From Sphingorhabdus sp. YGSMI21 (lineage in GTDB: Bacteria; Pseudomonadota; Alphaproteobacteria; Sphingomonadales; Sphingomonadaceae): 64,000 nt of DNA. The stretch is from NCBI RefSeq assembly GCF_002776575.1, contig NZ_CP022548.1:1069001-1133000 (forward strand), read 5' to 3'. This document shows, one piece after another, positions 45,474 through 54,506 of the stretch (position 1 is the first letter of the stretch; each line of letters begins with the position of its first letter). Position numbers and translations under genes: made by a program. The notes beneath the pieces are model-generated. The model searched no databases. It was not told where the DNA came from and was given only the letters and a program-made list of their open reading frames with translations.

Positions 45474-46414
45474 GCCAGGCCGATTTCGCGCAGGCGCTGC
45501 ATCAGATAGTCGTGCGCGGTAATCGGTTCCGGATAGAGGTCCGGATGGGTGTCATCGACGCAGCTCGGCAATGTCTCAATCGAATAATCCGGGCGGAAGT
45601 GAAGGAAGAAGGGCATCGAGTAGCGCGAAAAGCCACGCCGCTCCGGTGCCGGGTTGACCACCCGGTGCGTGGTCGAGGGCAGGCGGTTGTTGGTCAGCCG
45701 CTGCAGCATGTCGCCGATATTCACCGCCAGCTCGCCGGGCTTCGGGGTCACCGACCGCCACTGGCCGTTGCGGTCGAGCAGTTCCAAGCCAGCTTCTTCG
45801 GCGCCGATCAGCAGGGTGATCGTGTTGATATCCTCATGCGCTCCCGCGCGGACGGCTGGCGAATCTTCGGGGACCGGCGGATAGTGGATCAGCCGCATCA
45901 CCGAATTGCCGTCGCGCACCGTGTCGACGAAGAAATCCGGCGCCAGTCCGAGGAAGCGGGCAATCGCCTCCAGAATACGCGCGCCGGCCTTGTCGAAGGC
46001 GGCGAACATCTCGAGATAGGTTTCGCGAAATCCGTCGAGTTCCTTGGGCCAGATATTGGGTGGCATGAAAGATTCGAACGCGTGGCCGGCCGGCAGATCG
46101 CGACCGATATGCCAGAATTCCTTGAGATCGCTGATATTGCTGTCCTTGGCGCTTTCGGTACCGAACGGCGTATAGCCGCGGGCGCCGCCGCCGCCGGGGA
46201 TATGGTAGGATCGCTTCACCGCTTCGGGCAGAGCGAAAAAGGCGCGCGACATGGCTTCGGCGCGTTCGATCAGGTCGTCGGATATGCCATGGTCGGCGAC
46301 CACCGCGAAGCCCCAGTCTGAAAAGCTGCGGCCGATCTGTTCGGCAAATGCGTCGCTGTCTTCGTCCGCCATGGCGAGCGAAACGGCGGCCAATGTATCC
46401 GGGTTCTGGGTCAT
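45470..46414 (-). CDS. isopenicillin N synthase-like 2-oxoglutarate/Fe(II) oxygenase
   Basis: This 314-aa enzyme has a DIOX_N-like N-terminal domain (WGFAVVADHGI; RGYTPFGTESAKD) and the C-terminal double-stranded beta-helix with HED (AGAHEDINTITLL), the second His (STTHRVVNP) and the RxS motif (RYSMPFF). The iron and 2-oxoglutarate ligands are complete, so it should be active. The family covers thymine 7-hydroxylase and pyrimidine deoxyribonucleoside dioxygenases as well as antibiotic and plant-hormone enzymes. Between a nucleoside transporter and uridine kinase, a pyrimidine substrate is a reasonable guess. Confidence 0.9.
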   Translation of the reverse strand: MTQNPDTLAAVSLAMADEDSDAFAEQIGRSFSDWGFAVVADHGISDDLIERAEAMSRAFFALPEAVKRSYHIPGGGGARGYTPFGTESAKDSNISDLKEFWHIGRDLPAGHAFESFMPPNIWPKELDGFRETYLEMFAAFDKAGARILEAIARFLGLAPDFFVDTVRDGNSVMRLIHYPPVPEDSPAVRAGAHEDINTITLLIGAEEAGLELLDRNGQWRSVTPKPGELAVNIGDMLQRLTNNRLPSTTHRVVNPAPERRGFSRYSMPFFLHFRPDYSIETLPSCVDDTHPDLYPEPITAHDYLMQRLREIGLA

Positions 46415-46458
46415 GCTCTTAAAATGCGCTCTCGTGTTTCTTTGTCAATCGGGATGAA

Positions 46459-47694
46459 TCAGGCCAGCGACAGCAAGATACCGGCCAGCGCCGCGCTCAT
46501 CAGATTGGCGAGCGATCCCGCGGCCAGCGCGCGCAGGCCGAGCCGGGCGATGACCGGACGCTGGTTGGGAGCCAGGCCGCCGGTGACGGCAAGCTGGATG
46601 GCGATGCTGCTGAAATTGGCAAAGCCGCACAGCGCGAAAATCACGATCGCATTGGTCAGCGGCGAGATGCCCGCCTGCATCTTGCCCAGTTCGATGAAGG
46701 CGACAAATTCGTTGAGCACGACCTTGGTGCCGAACAGGCCGCCGGCGTTCAGCGCTTCTTCCCAGGGAACGCCGATAAGATACATGATCGGGGCGAATAT
46801 ATAGCCGATCACTTGCTGGAAGCTGAGCTCCGGATAGCCGAACCAGCCGCCGATTCCGCCGAGCAGTCCGTTGGCGAGCGCGACCAAAGCGACAAAGGCC
46901 AGCACCATGGCACCGACGGCCACCGCCAGCTTCACGCCGGTCTGCGCGCCCATGCCCGCGGCCATGATGATATTGGCGGGCTTCTCGTCCTCATATTCCA
47001 CCGCAACGACCAGCTCTTCCGGGGCGGGGTCTTCGGGATTGTCCGGCATGATGATCTTGGCCATCAGGATTCCGCCGGGTGCCGACATGAAGGCGGCGGC
47101 GAGCAGATAGTCGATGCGGATGCCCATGGCGGCATAGGCCGCCAGAATGGTGCCAGCGACACCAGCCATGCCGACGCTCATCACGGTGAACAGTTGCGAC
47201 TGGGTTAGGCTGGCGAGATAGGGGCGGATGACCAAAGGCGATTCGGACTGGCCGACGAAGATATTCGCCGCGGCACAGAGCGATTCGACCTTGGAAATGC
47301 CGGTAATTTTCTGGATGCCGCCGCCTACCCATTTGATGATGAACTGCATGATGCCGAGATAATAGAGAATCGAGATCAGCGCCGAGAAGAAGATGATCAC
47401 CGGCAGCGCGGCGATCGCAAAACTGTTGCCGCCAATCGACGGGTCGGCGAGCGGGCCGAAGATGAAATTGGTGCCCGCCGATGCATAGCCGAGCAGATTG
47501 GACACGCCAAAGGCCATGGCCTCGATGACCCGCTTGCCGGCGGGAATATAGAGCACGATCACAGCGATCCCGGCCTGCAGCGCGAAAGCGGCACCCACGA
47601 CGCGGAAGCGGATATTTTTCCGCCCGGTCGACAGCGCGAGGGCAATCAGCAGGATCAGCGCCATGCCGGCAATGCTTGTCAGGATCGGTATCAT
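46459..47694 (-). CDS. concentrative nucleoside transporter (NupC/CNT family)
   Basis: This 411-aa membrane protein has the CNT architecture of about eight to ten hydrophobic segments. GQSESPLVIRPYLASLTQSQLFTVMSVGMAGVAGTI and the C-terminal NEFVAFIEL and LCGFANFSSIAIQ stretches hold the polar residues of the substrate site. It imports nucleosides with Na+ or H+. The loop MPDNPEDPAPEELVVAVEYEDEKPA is an insertion typical of proteobacterial members. It lies upstream of the oxygenase and uridine kinase. Confidence 0.92.
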   Translation of the reverse strand: MIPILTSIAGMALILLIALALSTGRKNIRFRVVGAAFALQAGIAVIVLYIPAGKRVIEAMAFGVSNLLGYASAGTNFIFGPLADPSIGGNSFAIAALPVIIFFSALISILYYLGIMQFIIKWVGGGIQKITGISKVESLCAAANIFVGQSESPLVIRPYLASLTQSQLFTVMSVGMAGVAGTILAAYAAMGIRIDYLLAAAFMSAPGGILMAKIIMPDNPEDPAPEELVVAVEYEDEKPANIIMAAGMGAQTGVKLAVAVGAMVLAFVALVALANGLLGGIGGWFGYPELSFQQVIGYIFAPIMYLIGVPWEEALNAGGLFGTKVVLNEFVAFIELGKMQAGISPLTNAIVIFALCGFANFSSIAIQLAVTGGLAPNQRPVIARLGLRALAAGSLANLMSAALAGILLSLA

Positions 47695-47731
47695 CGGATT
47701 CTTCCAGTCACTATTTCATGTCGGGTCTGGT

Positions 47732-48346
47732 TCACCAGGTAAAGCTGCCGGTTTCAGTGTTGCAGGCAGCGGCGAGCCGGTCGAGACAGTCTTCGATATT
47801 GTCGGAGATGATCAGATGTTTGCGCCGCTCGGCCGAGACGAAACCCTGCTGCGACATCGTATCGAGAAAATCGATCAGCGAATTCCAGTAGCCGCCAATA
47901 TTCAGGATGGCGAAGGGCTTGTTATGATAGCCGAGCGCGTTCCAGCTCCAGGCCTCGAACAATTCGTCCATCGTGCCGACACCGCCCGGCAAGGCGACAA
48001 AGGCATCGGTGAGATCGGTCATCTTGGCTTTGCGCTCGTGCATATTCTGGACGATGTGCAGCTCCGTGACACCGGTATGCGCGACTTCGAGATCCTTCAG
48101 CATTTCGGGAATAACGCCATGGACGCGGCCGCCCTCGGCAAGCACGGTATCGGCAATAATCCCCATCAGGCCGAGCCTGCCGCCGCCATAGACCAGTTCG
48201 ACATCGCGCTTCGCCATGGCCTGGCCAAGCAGAACCGTCGATTCGGCATAAGCCGGGTCCTGTCCGGCATTGGCACCACAATATACTGCCAGTCTTTGCA
48301 AATTATCCCCCGATGACGCGACACGAGGGGCCGCAGTCTGCTGCAT
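47732..48346 (-). CDS. LOG family protein (nucleoside-5'-monophosphate phosphoribohydrolase)
   Basis: This 204-aa protein has the LOG motifs GGGRLGLMG and LPGGVGTMDELFE plus CGANAGQDPAYAE. Family members split AMP or cytokinin riboside monophosphates to base and ribose-5-phosphate; bacterial members act as purine/pyrimidine nucleotidases such as PpnN. It is the first gene of the nucleoside cluster, 37 bp before the transporter. The ATG at 48346 lies directly after a GAAAGAATATC leader. Confidence 0.88.
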   Translation of the reverse strand: MQQTAAPRVASSGDNLQRLAVYCGANAGQDPAYAESTVLLGQAMAKRDVELVYGGGRLGLMGIIADTVLAEGGRVHGVIPEMLKDLEVAHTGVTELHIVQNMHERKAKMTDLTDAFVALPGGVGTMDELFEAWSWNALGYHNKPFAILNIGGYWNSLIDFLDTMSQQGFVSAERRKHLIISDNIEDCLDRLAAACNTETGSFTW

Positions 48347-48427
48347 TTGATATTCTTTCCCCTATAGAAAAAATCACAGTTGTGACTATTTCTTTTTTTT
48401 CGCTGCCGATCGCGCTAGGCGGTTGAG

Positions 48428-49069
48428 ATGACTGAAACATCGAAAACCAACCTCATCCCGCGATCCCTTTTTGTCTTTGCCGTGCTCTATGGCGGCATGA
48501 CCTGTATCGCCGGAATATTGGGCGCGAAGCAGGTCGCGATTGGCCCGCTGGCGGTGGAAGCGGGTATTTTCCCGTTCCTGTTGCTGGTGGTTCTGTCCAG
48601 TTCGGTGGCCGAACTGCATGGCCGGGATGTCGCCAACCGGCTGGTCCGTCTGGGCTTCATTCCGCTGATCACCGCCATCGTCCTGATCCAGATCGTGCTG
48701 GCACTGCCGACCGATCCGGGCATGTACGAACCGGCGAAAGAAGCCTTTCCGATCATATTGGAGCAGGGCGCACGGCTGATGTTCGCCGGGATCATCGCTT
48801 ATGGCGTATCGCAGTTTCTCAACGTCTATATCTTCTCCCGGCTGGCGTCGATGAAAGGCCGGATGCTGGCCTTGCGGGCCGCCATTGCCAGCGCCCTGTC
48901 GCAGCTTGTCGATACGGTCATTTTCATCACCATCGCCTTTTACGGCGAGCGTCCGATCGGGCAATTGCTGCTGGGTCAGGGTTCGGCGAAGGTCGTCCTG
49001 TCCTTCCTGCTGGTGCCTTTCCTGATCGTCTTTTTCGTGAAACTGGGGCAGAGGCTGGACCGCGACTGA
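48428..49069 (+). CDS. queuosine precursor transporter (YhhQ/VUT family)
   Basis: This 213-aa membrane protein has about six hydrophobic helices and the family segments GILGAKQVAIGPLAVEAGIFPFLLLVVLSSSVAELHGRDVANRLVRLGF and ALRAAIASALSQLVDTVIFI. YhhQ proteins import 7-cyano-7-deazaguanine or preQ1 for tRNA queuosine. It diverges from the LOG gene across 81 bp. No preQ1-type riboswitch is visible in the short leader. Confidence 0.9.
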   Translation: MTETSKTNLIPRSLFVFAVLYGGMTCIAGILGAKQVAIGPLAVEAGIFPFLLLVVLSSSVAELHGRDVANRLVRLGFIPLITAIVLIQIVLALPTDPGMYEPAKEAFPIILEQGARLMFAGIIAYGVSQFLNVYIFSRLASMKGRMLALRAAIASALSQLVDTVIFITIAFYGERPIGQLLLGQGSAKVVLSFLLVPFLIVFFVKLGQRLDRD

Positions 49070-49087
49070 CCGCGTTTCAGCAGGTCG

Positions 49088-49672
49088 CTACCTGATTTGC
49101 CGGATAGAGAGATTGGCTTTTGCCAAATCTTCTGCGGTGTCGATATCCGTCAGCAGCCGGTCGCTGCCCGCCACCAGAATCGCATCACGCAGCAGTTTTT
49201 GAGCGCCGGTATCGCCTTTCAGTTCCACCAGCTCGGCCAGCGCATCGGACGGGAAGATCGCCGGCGGCATCGGCTGACCGTCGCGGGCGGATGCGACGGT
49301 GCGGGTACCGCCTGTCTGGTCGAAGGCCGCGACCAGTTTCCCGATATGGTCGCGCGTCACGAAGGGCATGTCGGCCAGCATGATGCAAAGACTGGTCGCG
49401 CCAGCATCAATGGCGCGGGCGGCGGCCAGCCGGACAGATGTCGCCTGACCCTGCGCGGCCTTGTCATTGTCCAGGACTTCGTAACCCATCTCGCGCCAGC
49501 TTGCCGCGCAGACATGGTCGCGGGTGCCGATCACCAGCTTGCCGACAAAGCCCATTTCCGCGCCGGTCGCGGCTGCGTGCAGGCCGAGCATCCGGTCGCC
49601 GAGCAACGCGCCCAGCTTGTCCTGATCGCCGAACCGGCGGGACTGCCCGGCTGCCAGCAGCGCCAGCATCAT
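49088..49672 (-). CDS. MobA-like NTP transferase (molybdenum cofactor cytidylyl-/guanylyltransferase type)
   Basis: This 194-aa protein has the NTP-transferase start LALLAAGQSRRFGDQDKL, VIGTRD, ADMPFVTRDHI and PPAIFPSDAL. It resembles MocA/NicC-type enzymes that attach CMP to molybdopterin. The molybdopterin hydroxylase subunits and cytochrome lie just upstream in the same direction, so it likely makes the MCD cofactor for them. ATG at 49672 is chosen; the longer frame overlaps the cytochrome gene out of frame. Confidence 0.8.
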   Translation of the reverse strand: MMLALLAAGQSRRFGDQDKLGALLGDRMLGLHAAATGAEMGFVGKLVIGTRDHVCAASWREMGYEVLDNDKAAQGQATSVRLAAARAIDAGATSLCIMLADMPFVTRDHIGKLVAAFDQTGGTRTVASARDGQPMPPAIFPSDALAELVELKGDTGAQKLLRDAILVAGSDRLLTDIDTAEDLAKANLSIRQIR

Positions 49673-49686
49673 GCCGGACTTCTTGT

Positions 49687-50148
49687 TCAATTGGCGGAAA
49701 CGCTGTCGATATAGGCGATGACCGCCTGTCTTTTTGCCGCGTCGGCAATCGCACCGGCCACCATCGTCGTGCCCGGAATTTTCGCCGCGGGATCGGCGAT
49801 GAAGCTGTCCAGTTCTGCGGCGGTCCAGATGATTCCCGAGCCTTTCAGAGCGTCCGAATAGGCGAAACCGGCAACCTCGCCGGCCCCGGCTCCGACAATC
49901 CCGAAGAGATTGGGACCGACGCCATTGGGCGCACCTTGCTCGAGTGTATGGCAGGCAGCGCAATTGGCAAAAGCCGCTTTTCCTTGAGCCAGCAATGCAT
50001 CGGCTGGCGCTTCGGCGGGAGCAGCGGCTGCGGCCGCGCCCGGTTCGCGAACAATGATCTGTTCGACCGGTCCCGGTGCGGGATCGGCGCCACAGGCGGT
50101 CAGGACGAGCAGCGAAGACAGAGCGACGGCGCGGATGAATGGCAGCAT
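49687..50148 (-). CDS. membrane-anchored cytochrome c
   Basis: This 153-aa lipoprotein has a lipobox (LVLTACG, Cys near residue 19), an Ala/Pro linker and a single class I haem c domain with CAACH and GPNLFGIVG; the axial Met is in PGTTM. It is exported and probably takes electrons from the adjacent molybdenum hydroxylase towards the respiratory chain. ATG at 50148 follows GGAGACC; earlier in-frame starts lie in the next gene. Confidence 0.9.
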   Translation of the reverse strand: MLPFIRAVALSSLLVLTACGADPAPGPVEQIIVREPGAAAAAAPAEAPADALLAQGKAAFANCAACHTLEQGAPNGVGPNLFGIVGAGAGEVAGFAYSDALKGSGIIWTAAELDSFIADPAAKIPGTTMVAGAIADAAKRQAVIAYIDSVSAN

Positions 50149-50161
50149 TTCAGGTCTCCGG

Positions 50162-52369
50162 TCAGGCAAAATCATGCTTGGCAATGGGCAGTTCGCGGAC
50201 CCGTTTGCCCGTGGCCGCAAATATCGCGTTGGTAACGGCCGGTGCAATGGGTGGCAGGCCGGGTTCCCCGCCACCGCCCAGACGTTCGTGATCGCCATTG
50301 ATCAGCGCCACTTCCACCTCCGGCATCTCGTCGATCCGCAGCATCCGATAATCGTGGAAATTGCTCTGCTGGACCGCGCCGTCCTTGATCGTGATATCGC
50401 CATAAAGCGCAGCGGTCAGGCCGTAGACGATGCCGCTTTCCATCTGTGCGGTAAAGCCGTCGGGATTGACGACAAAGCCGGGATCGGCGGCCACATAGAC
50501 TTTCGTCACCTTCGGCTTGGGCCCGCTCATGTCGACTTCGGCAACCTGTGCGACGATCGACCCGAAGGACGGCACAAAGGCGATCCCCCGGCCATGTTTC
50601 TCGGGCAGAGCGCCACCCCAACCGGACATTTTCGCGGCGGTGTCGAGCACCTTCAGATGGCGCGGCGATCCCGCGAGAAGGTCCCTGCGAAAGGCATAGC
50701 CATCCTTGCCGGCGGCATCGGCCATTTCATCGACAAAGGATTCGATGAAAAAGCCGTGCTGGCTGTGATCGACGGAGCGCCAGGGGCCAAAGCGCAGATG
50801 CATCGGCACATCGACCTTGCGGATCTTGTGACTGGCGGTGTTGTAATAAGGCACGGTTGGCGCGTCTGTGGGATCAAAGAGATGGGTGTGGATATTGTCC
50901 CAGCTGATCAATTTGCCATCCTTGTCGAGCCCGCCCTTGAAGCGACTGGTCGCCGACGGGCGATAATGATCCTGCGCCGTGTCTTCTTCCCGCGACCAGA
51001 TCATCTTGACCGGATAGCCGGTTGCCTTGGCGATCCGCGTTGCCATGATGATCGCATCATTGTCGGACCGGCGTCCGAAACCGCCGCCGAGATAGGCGTT
51101 GTGATAGGTCACATCCTCGAATGGCAGACCGGCGGCATCGGCGGCCGCCTGGCGCGCATTGACCGGTGCCTGATGGCCCGACCATACATCGCATTTGCCG
51201 TCGCGCACCCAGGCGGTGCAGTTCATCGGCTCCATCGTCGCATGGGCGAGGAAGGGCACTTTATATTCGGCTTCCACCTTGGTTGCTGCCTCGGCAAAGC
51301 CCTTGGCGACATCGCCCGCTTCGGTCTGCATATCGCCGCCGTCTTCACCGGCCTCGTCGAGATAGCTGGCATAGCGGGCAAAGATCGCGTCCAGATCAAG
51401 GTCGTCGCCTTCGGTCTTGCTATATTGGGCATTGATACTGTTGAGCGCTTGCTGCGCCTGCCAATAGCCGTCGGCGACCACGACGACAAAATCGCCCATG
51501 TTGAGGATCTGGAGCACGCCCGGCATGGTTTTGGCGGTGCTTGCATCCATCGATTCCACCGTGGCACCGATGACCGGCGGGGCTTTGACCGCTGCATATT
51601 TCATGCCCGGGACATCGGCATCAATGCCGAATATCGCGCTGCCATCGACTTTCGCCGGAATATCGTGGCGGGCCATCGGCTGACCCATGATCTTGTAATT
51701 GTCCGGTGATTTGAGCTTAGGCTTGGCGGGCAGGCTTTGCTCCGCTGCGGTGCGGGCAAATGCGGCAAAGGGTTCGGACTTGCCGCTCCTGGCATGGATG
51801 AGCATGCTGTCTGCCGTGCTGATCTCGCTTTCCGGAACCTGCCATTCGCTCGCCGCTGCCGCCACCAGCATTTCGCGGGCAGCAGCGCCGGCGGTGCGCA
51901 TCGCGCGCTGGCCGGTGGCGCGTACGGAATAAGAGCCGCCGGTGAACTGCAGACCCATGGCCTGCGCCAGTTCCAATATGCCGCCCGCGACCGTCGGTTC
52001 TAGCAGCGCTGGCACCTGCAGATTGGGAAACAGAAAATCGCGACCGATCGAATCGGATACATATTGCATGTCGGCTGGTGCTTCGAGAATCTGCACCTTT
52101 TTCCAGTCGGCATCCATCTCGTCCGCCAGCATCTGGGCCAGCGCCGTATGGACGCCCTGCCCCATTTCGACATGCGGGATGACGGCGGTGACGACATTGT
52201 CGGTGTCGACCTTGACCCACGCGTTGAGCAGCTGTTCATTCTCGCCATTGGTGAGCAGCGGACCCAGTTCGTCGATCGGATTGCCCTGACGGACGGCAAC
52301 GCCGACGATCAGAGCACCACCGGCTGCGACGCCGGCGCCGATGAAAGCGCGTCTTGACCATTTGCCCAT
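50162..52369 (-). CDS. molybdopterin-binding subunit of an isoquinoline/aldehyde-type oxidoreductase (IorB-like)
   Basis: This 735-aa protein has a twin-arginine signal ([15 protein letters not shown]), so it is exported folded, and the xanthine-oxidase-family Mo-cofactor domains ([28 protein letters not shown], with [36 protein letters not shown]). It is the large subunit of a two-subunit Mo hydroxylase. The substrate (isoquinoline, aldehyde or other N-heterocycle) cannot be told from sequence. It is next to the 2Fe-2S subunit (3-bp gap) and the cytochrome. Confidence 0.88.
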   Translation of the reverse strand: MGKWSRRAFIGAGVAAGGALIVGVAVRQGNPIDELGPLLTNGENEQLLNAWVKVDTDNVVTAVIPHVEMGQGVHTALAQMLADEMDADWKKVQILEAPADMQYVSDSIGRDFLFPNLQVPALLEPTVAGGILELAQAMGLQFTGGSYSVRATGQRAMRTAGAAAREMLVAAAASEWQVPESEISTADSMLIHARSGKSEPFAAFARTAAEQSLPAKPKLKSPDNYKIMGQPMARHDIPAKVDGSAIFGIDADVPGMKYAAVKAPPVIGATVESMDASTAKTMPGVLQILNMGDFVVVVADGYWQAQQALNSINAQYSKTEGDDLDLDAIFARYASYLDEAGEDGGDMQTEAGDVAKGFAEAATKVEAEYKVPFLAHATMEPMNCTAWVRDGKCDVWSGHQAPVNARQAAADAAGLPFEDVTYHNAYLGGGFGRRSDNDAIIMATRIAKATGYPVKMIWSREEDTAQDHYRPSATSRFKGGLDKDGKLISWDNIHTHLFDPTDAPTVPYYNTASHKIRKVDVPMHLRFGPWRSVDHSQHGFFIESFVDEMADAAGKDGYAFRRDLLAGSPRHLKVLDTAAKMSGWGGALPEKHGRGIAFVPSFGSIVAQVAEVDMSGPKPKVTKVYVAADPGFVVNPDGFTAQMESGIVYGLTAALYGDITIKDGAVQQSNFHDYRMLRIDEMPEVEVALINGDHERLGGGGEPGLPPIAPAVTNAIFAATGKRVRELPIAKHDFA

Positions 52370-52372
52370 GAT

Positions 52373-52852
52373 CTACGCCTCCACTTTCGCGGGTTGATCG
52401 ATATCGGCGGCGGCCTTGATCGCCTTGCGTATCCGGCCATACATGCCGCAGCGGCAGACATTGCCGGCCATGGCTTCGTCGATCTGCGCGTCGGTCGGCC
52501 GGGGATTTTTTTCGAGCAGCGCGACAGCCGACATGATCTGGCCGGACTGGCAATAGCCGCATTGCGGAACCTGCGCCTCGATCCAGGCCTGCTGGACCTT
52601 GTGCAGGGTGCCGTCCTCGCTGGCGAGGCCTTCGATGGTTGTGATCGTCTTGCCTTCGGCAGCAGAAAGGGGCGTCGAACAGCTGCGCACCGGCACGCCG
52701 TCGAGATGCACGGTGCAAGCGCCGCACTGGGCAATGCCGCAACCGAATTTGGTGCCGGGCATGTTCAGATTCTCGCGCACCACCCATAATATAGGCGTCG
52801 CCGGGTCGACATCGACCTCGCGGGCCCGACCGTTGACGTTCAGCTTGATCAT
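52373..52852 (-). CDS. [2Fe-2S] subunit of the molybdenum hydroxylase (IorA-like)
   Basis: This 159-aa protein has a plant-type ferredoxin domain ([15 protein letters not shown]) and a helical [2Fe-2S] domain ([19 protein letters not shown]), eight Cys in the usual arrangement. It passes electrons from the Mo site to the cytochrome. It has no signal peptide; it probably rides out with the Tat-exported large subunit. It is the first gene of the four-gene operon (iorA-, iorB-like, cyt c, MobA-like). Confidence 0.93.
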   Translation of the reverse strand: MIKLNVNGRAREVDVDPATPILWVVRENLNMPGTKFGCGIAQCGACTVHLDGVPVRSCSTPLSAAEGKTITTIEGLASEDGTLHKVQQAWIEAQVPQCGYCQSGQIMSAVALLEKNPRPTDAQIDEAMAGNVCRCGMYGRIRKAIKAAADIDQPAKVEA

Positions 52853-52953
52853 GGAATTTTCACCCGATTTTAAATAGCAATATGCAACCTATAGGCCGAA
52901 ACGGCCCATAAGCCAACAGATCTGTGGGCCGGTACCGGCGGAATTAACGGGGT

Positions 52954-53712
52954 TCAGGCAAATATGTCGGACAATGCGTCGCTATTGCCGCCCTCCTTCA
53001 CGATGCGAAGATCGACATAGATCGCAGCAATCCCTGTGCCTTGTATCGCGCCAGTCAGCGTGTTGATGACCAGTCCGACCAGCATGATGGCTATGGGACC
53101 GGCAAAGACAAACGGTATCATGAGCATGCCCAATATCATCGACAGAATGATGTAAACCACGAACAGGAGCACGATCCAGCGCTTGGATCCCTTGGTCAGT
53201 TCCGCACTGCGCTTCAGGGAATCGATGATCCCCTTGTCCTCGGCCATCATCACGGGAGAGGCAACAATCCACATCAGCGCCAGAATAAGGCCCGGGATTA
53301 TCAGCAATATCATGCCGGCCATTATGCCCAAAGTCATCACTATGCCGAGACCGATCAAGGGCAAAAATTTGCCGATAGCCTGAGCGATGCAATCGGCCAG
53401 GCTGACCGGTTGTCCGTTGAGATCCTTGACCGTGGCGATAATGAACGTGGCCTGCAGCAAAATCGATAATATCATGACCAGCAGCCATCCACCTGCGGAT
53501 GCGGCAATCATGGACGGGGAACTGAACATCGCCATCATCGCATCCGGATCACTGCTCGCGGTTGCCGCGCCGGTGGCCAGTTGAACAAGAGCCTGTGGCA
53601 GAGCGACAATCAGGAATGACAGCCCGAGAAAAATCAGCGGATTGCGCATGATAACACCAAAAGTGTTGTTCAGGACCCGTCCAATATCCAGATGCTCTGC
53701 TGCGTCGGCCAT
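52954..53712 (-). CDS. six-helix membrane protein (glycerophosphodiester-phosphodiesterase membrane-domain-like)
   Basis: This 252-aa protein has about six hydrophobic helices and starts HLDIGRVLNNTFGVIMRNPLIF; it has the repeated GLGIVMTLGIMAGMILLIIPGLILALMWIV block and VMMAEDKGIIDSLKRSAELTKGSKRW, found in proteins annotated as glycerophosphoryl diester phosphodiesterase membrane-domain or DUF7847-like. There is no catalytic domain, so an enzymatic role is not implied. It is divergent from the MoxR cluster and may be a separate unit. Confidence 0.65.
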   Translation of the reverse strand: MADAAEHLDIGRVLNNTFGVIMRNPLIFLGLSFLIVALPQALVQLATGAATASSDPDAMMAMFSSPSMIAASAGGWLLVMILSILLQATFIIATVKDLNGQPVSLADCIAQAIGKFLPLIGLGIVMTLGIMAGMILLIIPGLILALMWIVASPVMMAEDKGIIDSLKRSAELTKGSKRWIVLLFVVYIILSMILGMLMIPFVFAGPIAIMLVGLVINTLTGAIQGTGIAAIYVDLRIVKEGGNSDALSDIFA

Positions 53713-53792
53713 ATCATATTCCCCCCTGGTTTCTCTATCGAGTCAAGTTGTCATAAATTGCGGCGGAGGTAAAGCGCAACAAAACAGCGATC

Positions 53793-54506
53793 TTGCCACT
53801 TGCCCGATCCGTCGGTTTCTGCGACATCTTCATTGTGGCAAGGGACGTACAAGTAAAGGGTGACAGTAACACCGCGTCGTTCGACCTCGCCTGGAAGGAC
53901 GTGCGCGCGGATGCGAATGTCCAGTTCACACCGGCCGCTGCACCCGAGCCTCCGGTCATGCCGCAATGGTGGACGGATTTTCTCGACCGGCTGGGCGAAG
54001 CGCTCAGGCCCGTTGCAGATGGGTTGGTCGCGGGGTGGCCGGTCATCCGGATATTGCTGCTGCTGCTGCTGGCCGCGGGCGTTCTGACGCTGATCTGGGT
54101 CATATTGGCGCCCTATGTCGAGCAATGGAGCAGAGGAAAGCCTGCAGCAGCGGATGAAATCTGGCAGCCCGCCGAAGAGGAAGCCCGCGAATTGCTGGCT
54201 GAAGCCGAGGCGTTGGCTGAGATCGGGCAATTTGACCAGGCCGTTCGCCTGTTGCTCCACCGCAGCATCGCCGATATCAAAAAACACCGCCCGGACCTGC
54301 TCAGACCATCCAGCACGTCGCGCGAGATCGGGCGTTTTGACAGCCTGCCGGATGCGTCGCGCGCGATGTTCGCGGTGATCGCCGGCCAGGTCGAGCGCGG
54401 CCTTTTTGCCGCCCTGCCGATCGACGAGAAGGGCTGGCGGGAATCGCGCGATGCCTATGCCGGTTTTGCGCTCAGGGATAGCTGGCAGGCGGCGCCGAGC
54501 GGATGA
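53793..54506 (+). CDS. DUF4129 domain membrane protein, first gene of the MoxR cluster
   Basis: This protein of up to 237 aa has one central membrane helix (ILLLLLLAAGVLTLIWVILA) and a C-terminal cytoplasmic helical domain of the DUF4129 type (ARELLAEAEALAEIGQFDQAVRLLLHRSIADI; SREIGRFDSLP). The start is unclear: TTG at 53793 has no ribosome-binding site, and GTG at 53835 is an alternative. DUF4129 proteins are usual companions of MoxR and DUF58. It overlaps the DUF4350 gene by 4 bp. Confidence 0.75.
   Translation: MPLARSVGFCDIFIVARDVQVKGDSNTASFDLAWKDVRADANVQFTPAAAPEPPVMPQWWTDFLDRLGEALRPVADGLVAGWPVIRILLLLLLAAGVLTLIWVILAPYVEQWSRGKPAAADEIWQPAEEEARELLAEAEALAEIGQFDQAVRLLLHRSIADIKKHRPDLLRPSSTSREIGRFDSLPDASRAMFAVIAGQVERGLFAALPIDEKGWRESRDAYAGFALRDSWQAAPSG

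Noticed and set aside
45470..46414. Isopenicillin N synthase, suggesting beta-lactam production
   Set aside because: The similarity is to the broad 2-oxoglutarate/Fe(II) family; no ACV synthetase or other beta-lactam gene is present, and the context is nucleoside salvage.
48347..48427. preQ1 riboswitch before the queuosine-precursor transporter
   Set aside because: The 81-bp gap is shared with a divergent gene and shows no preQ1 pseudoknot-type consensus that I can recognise.
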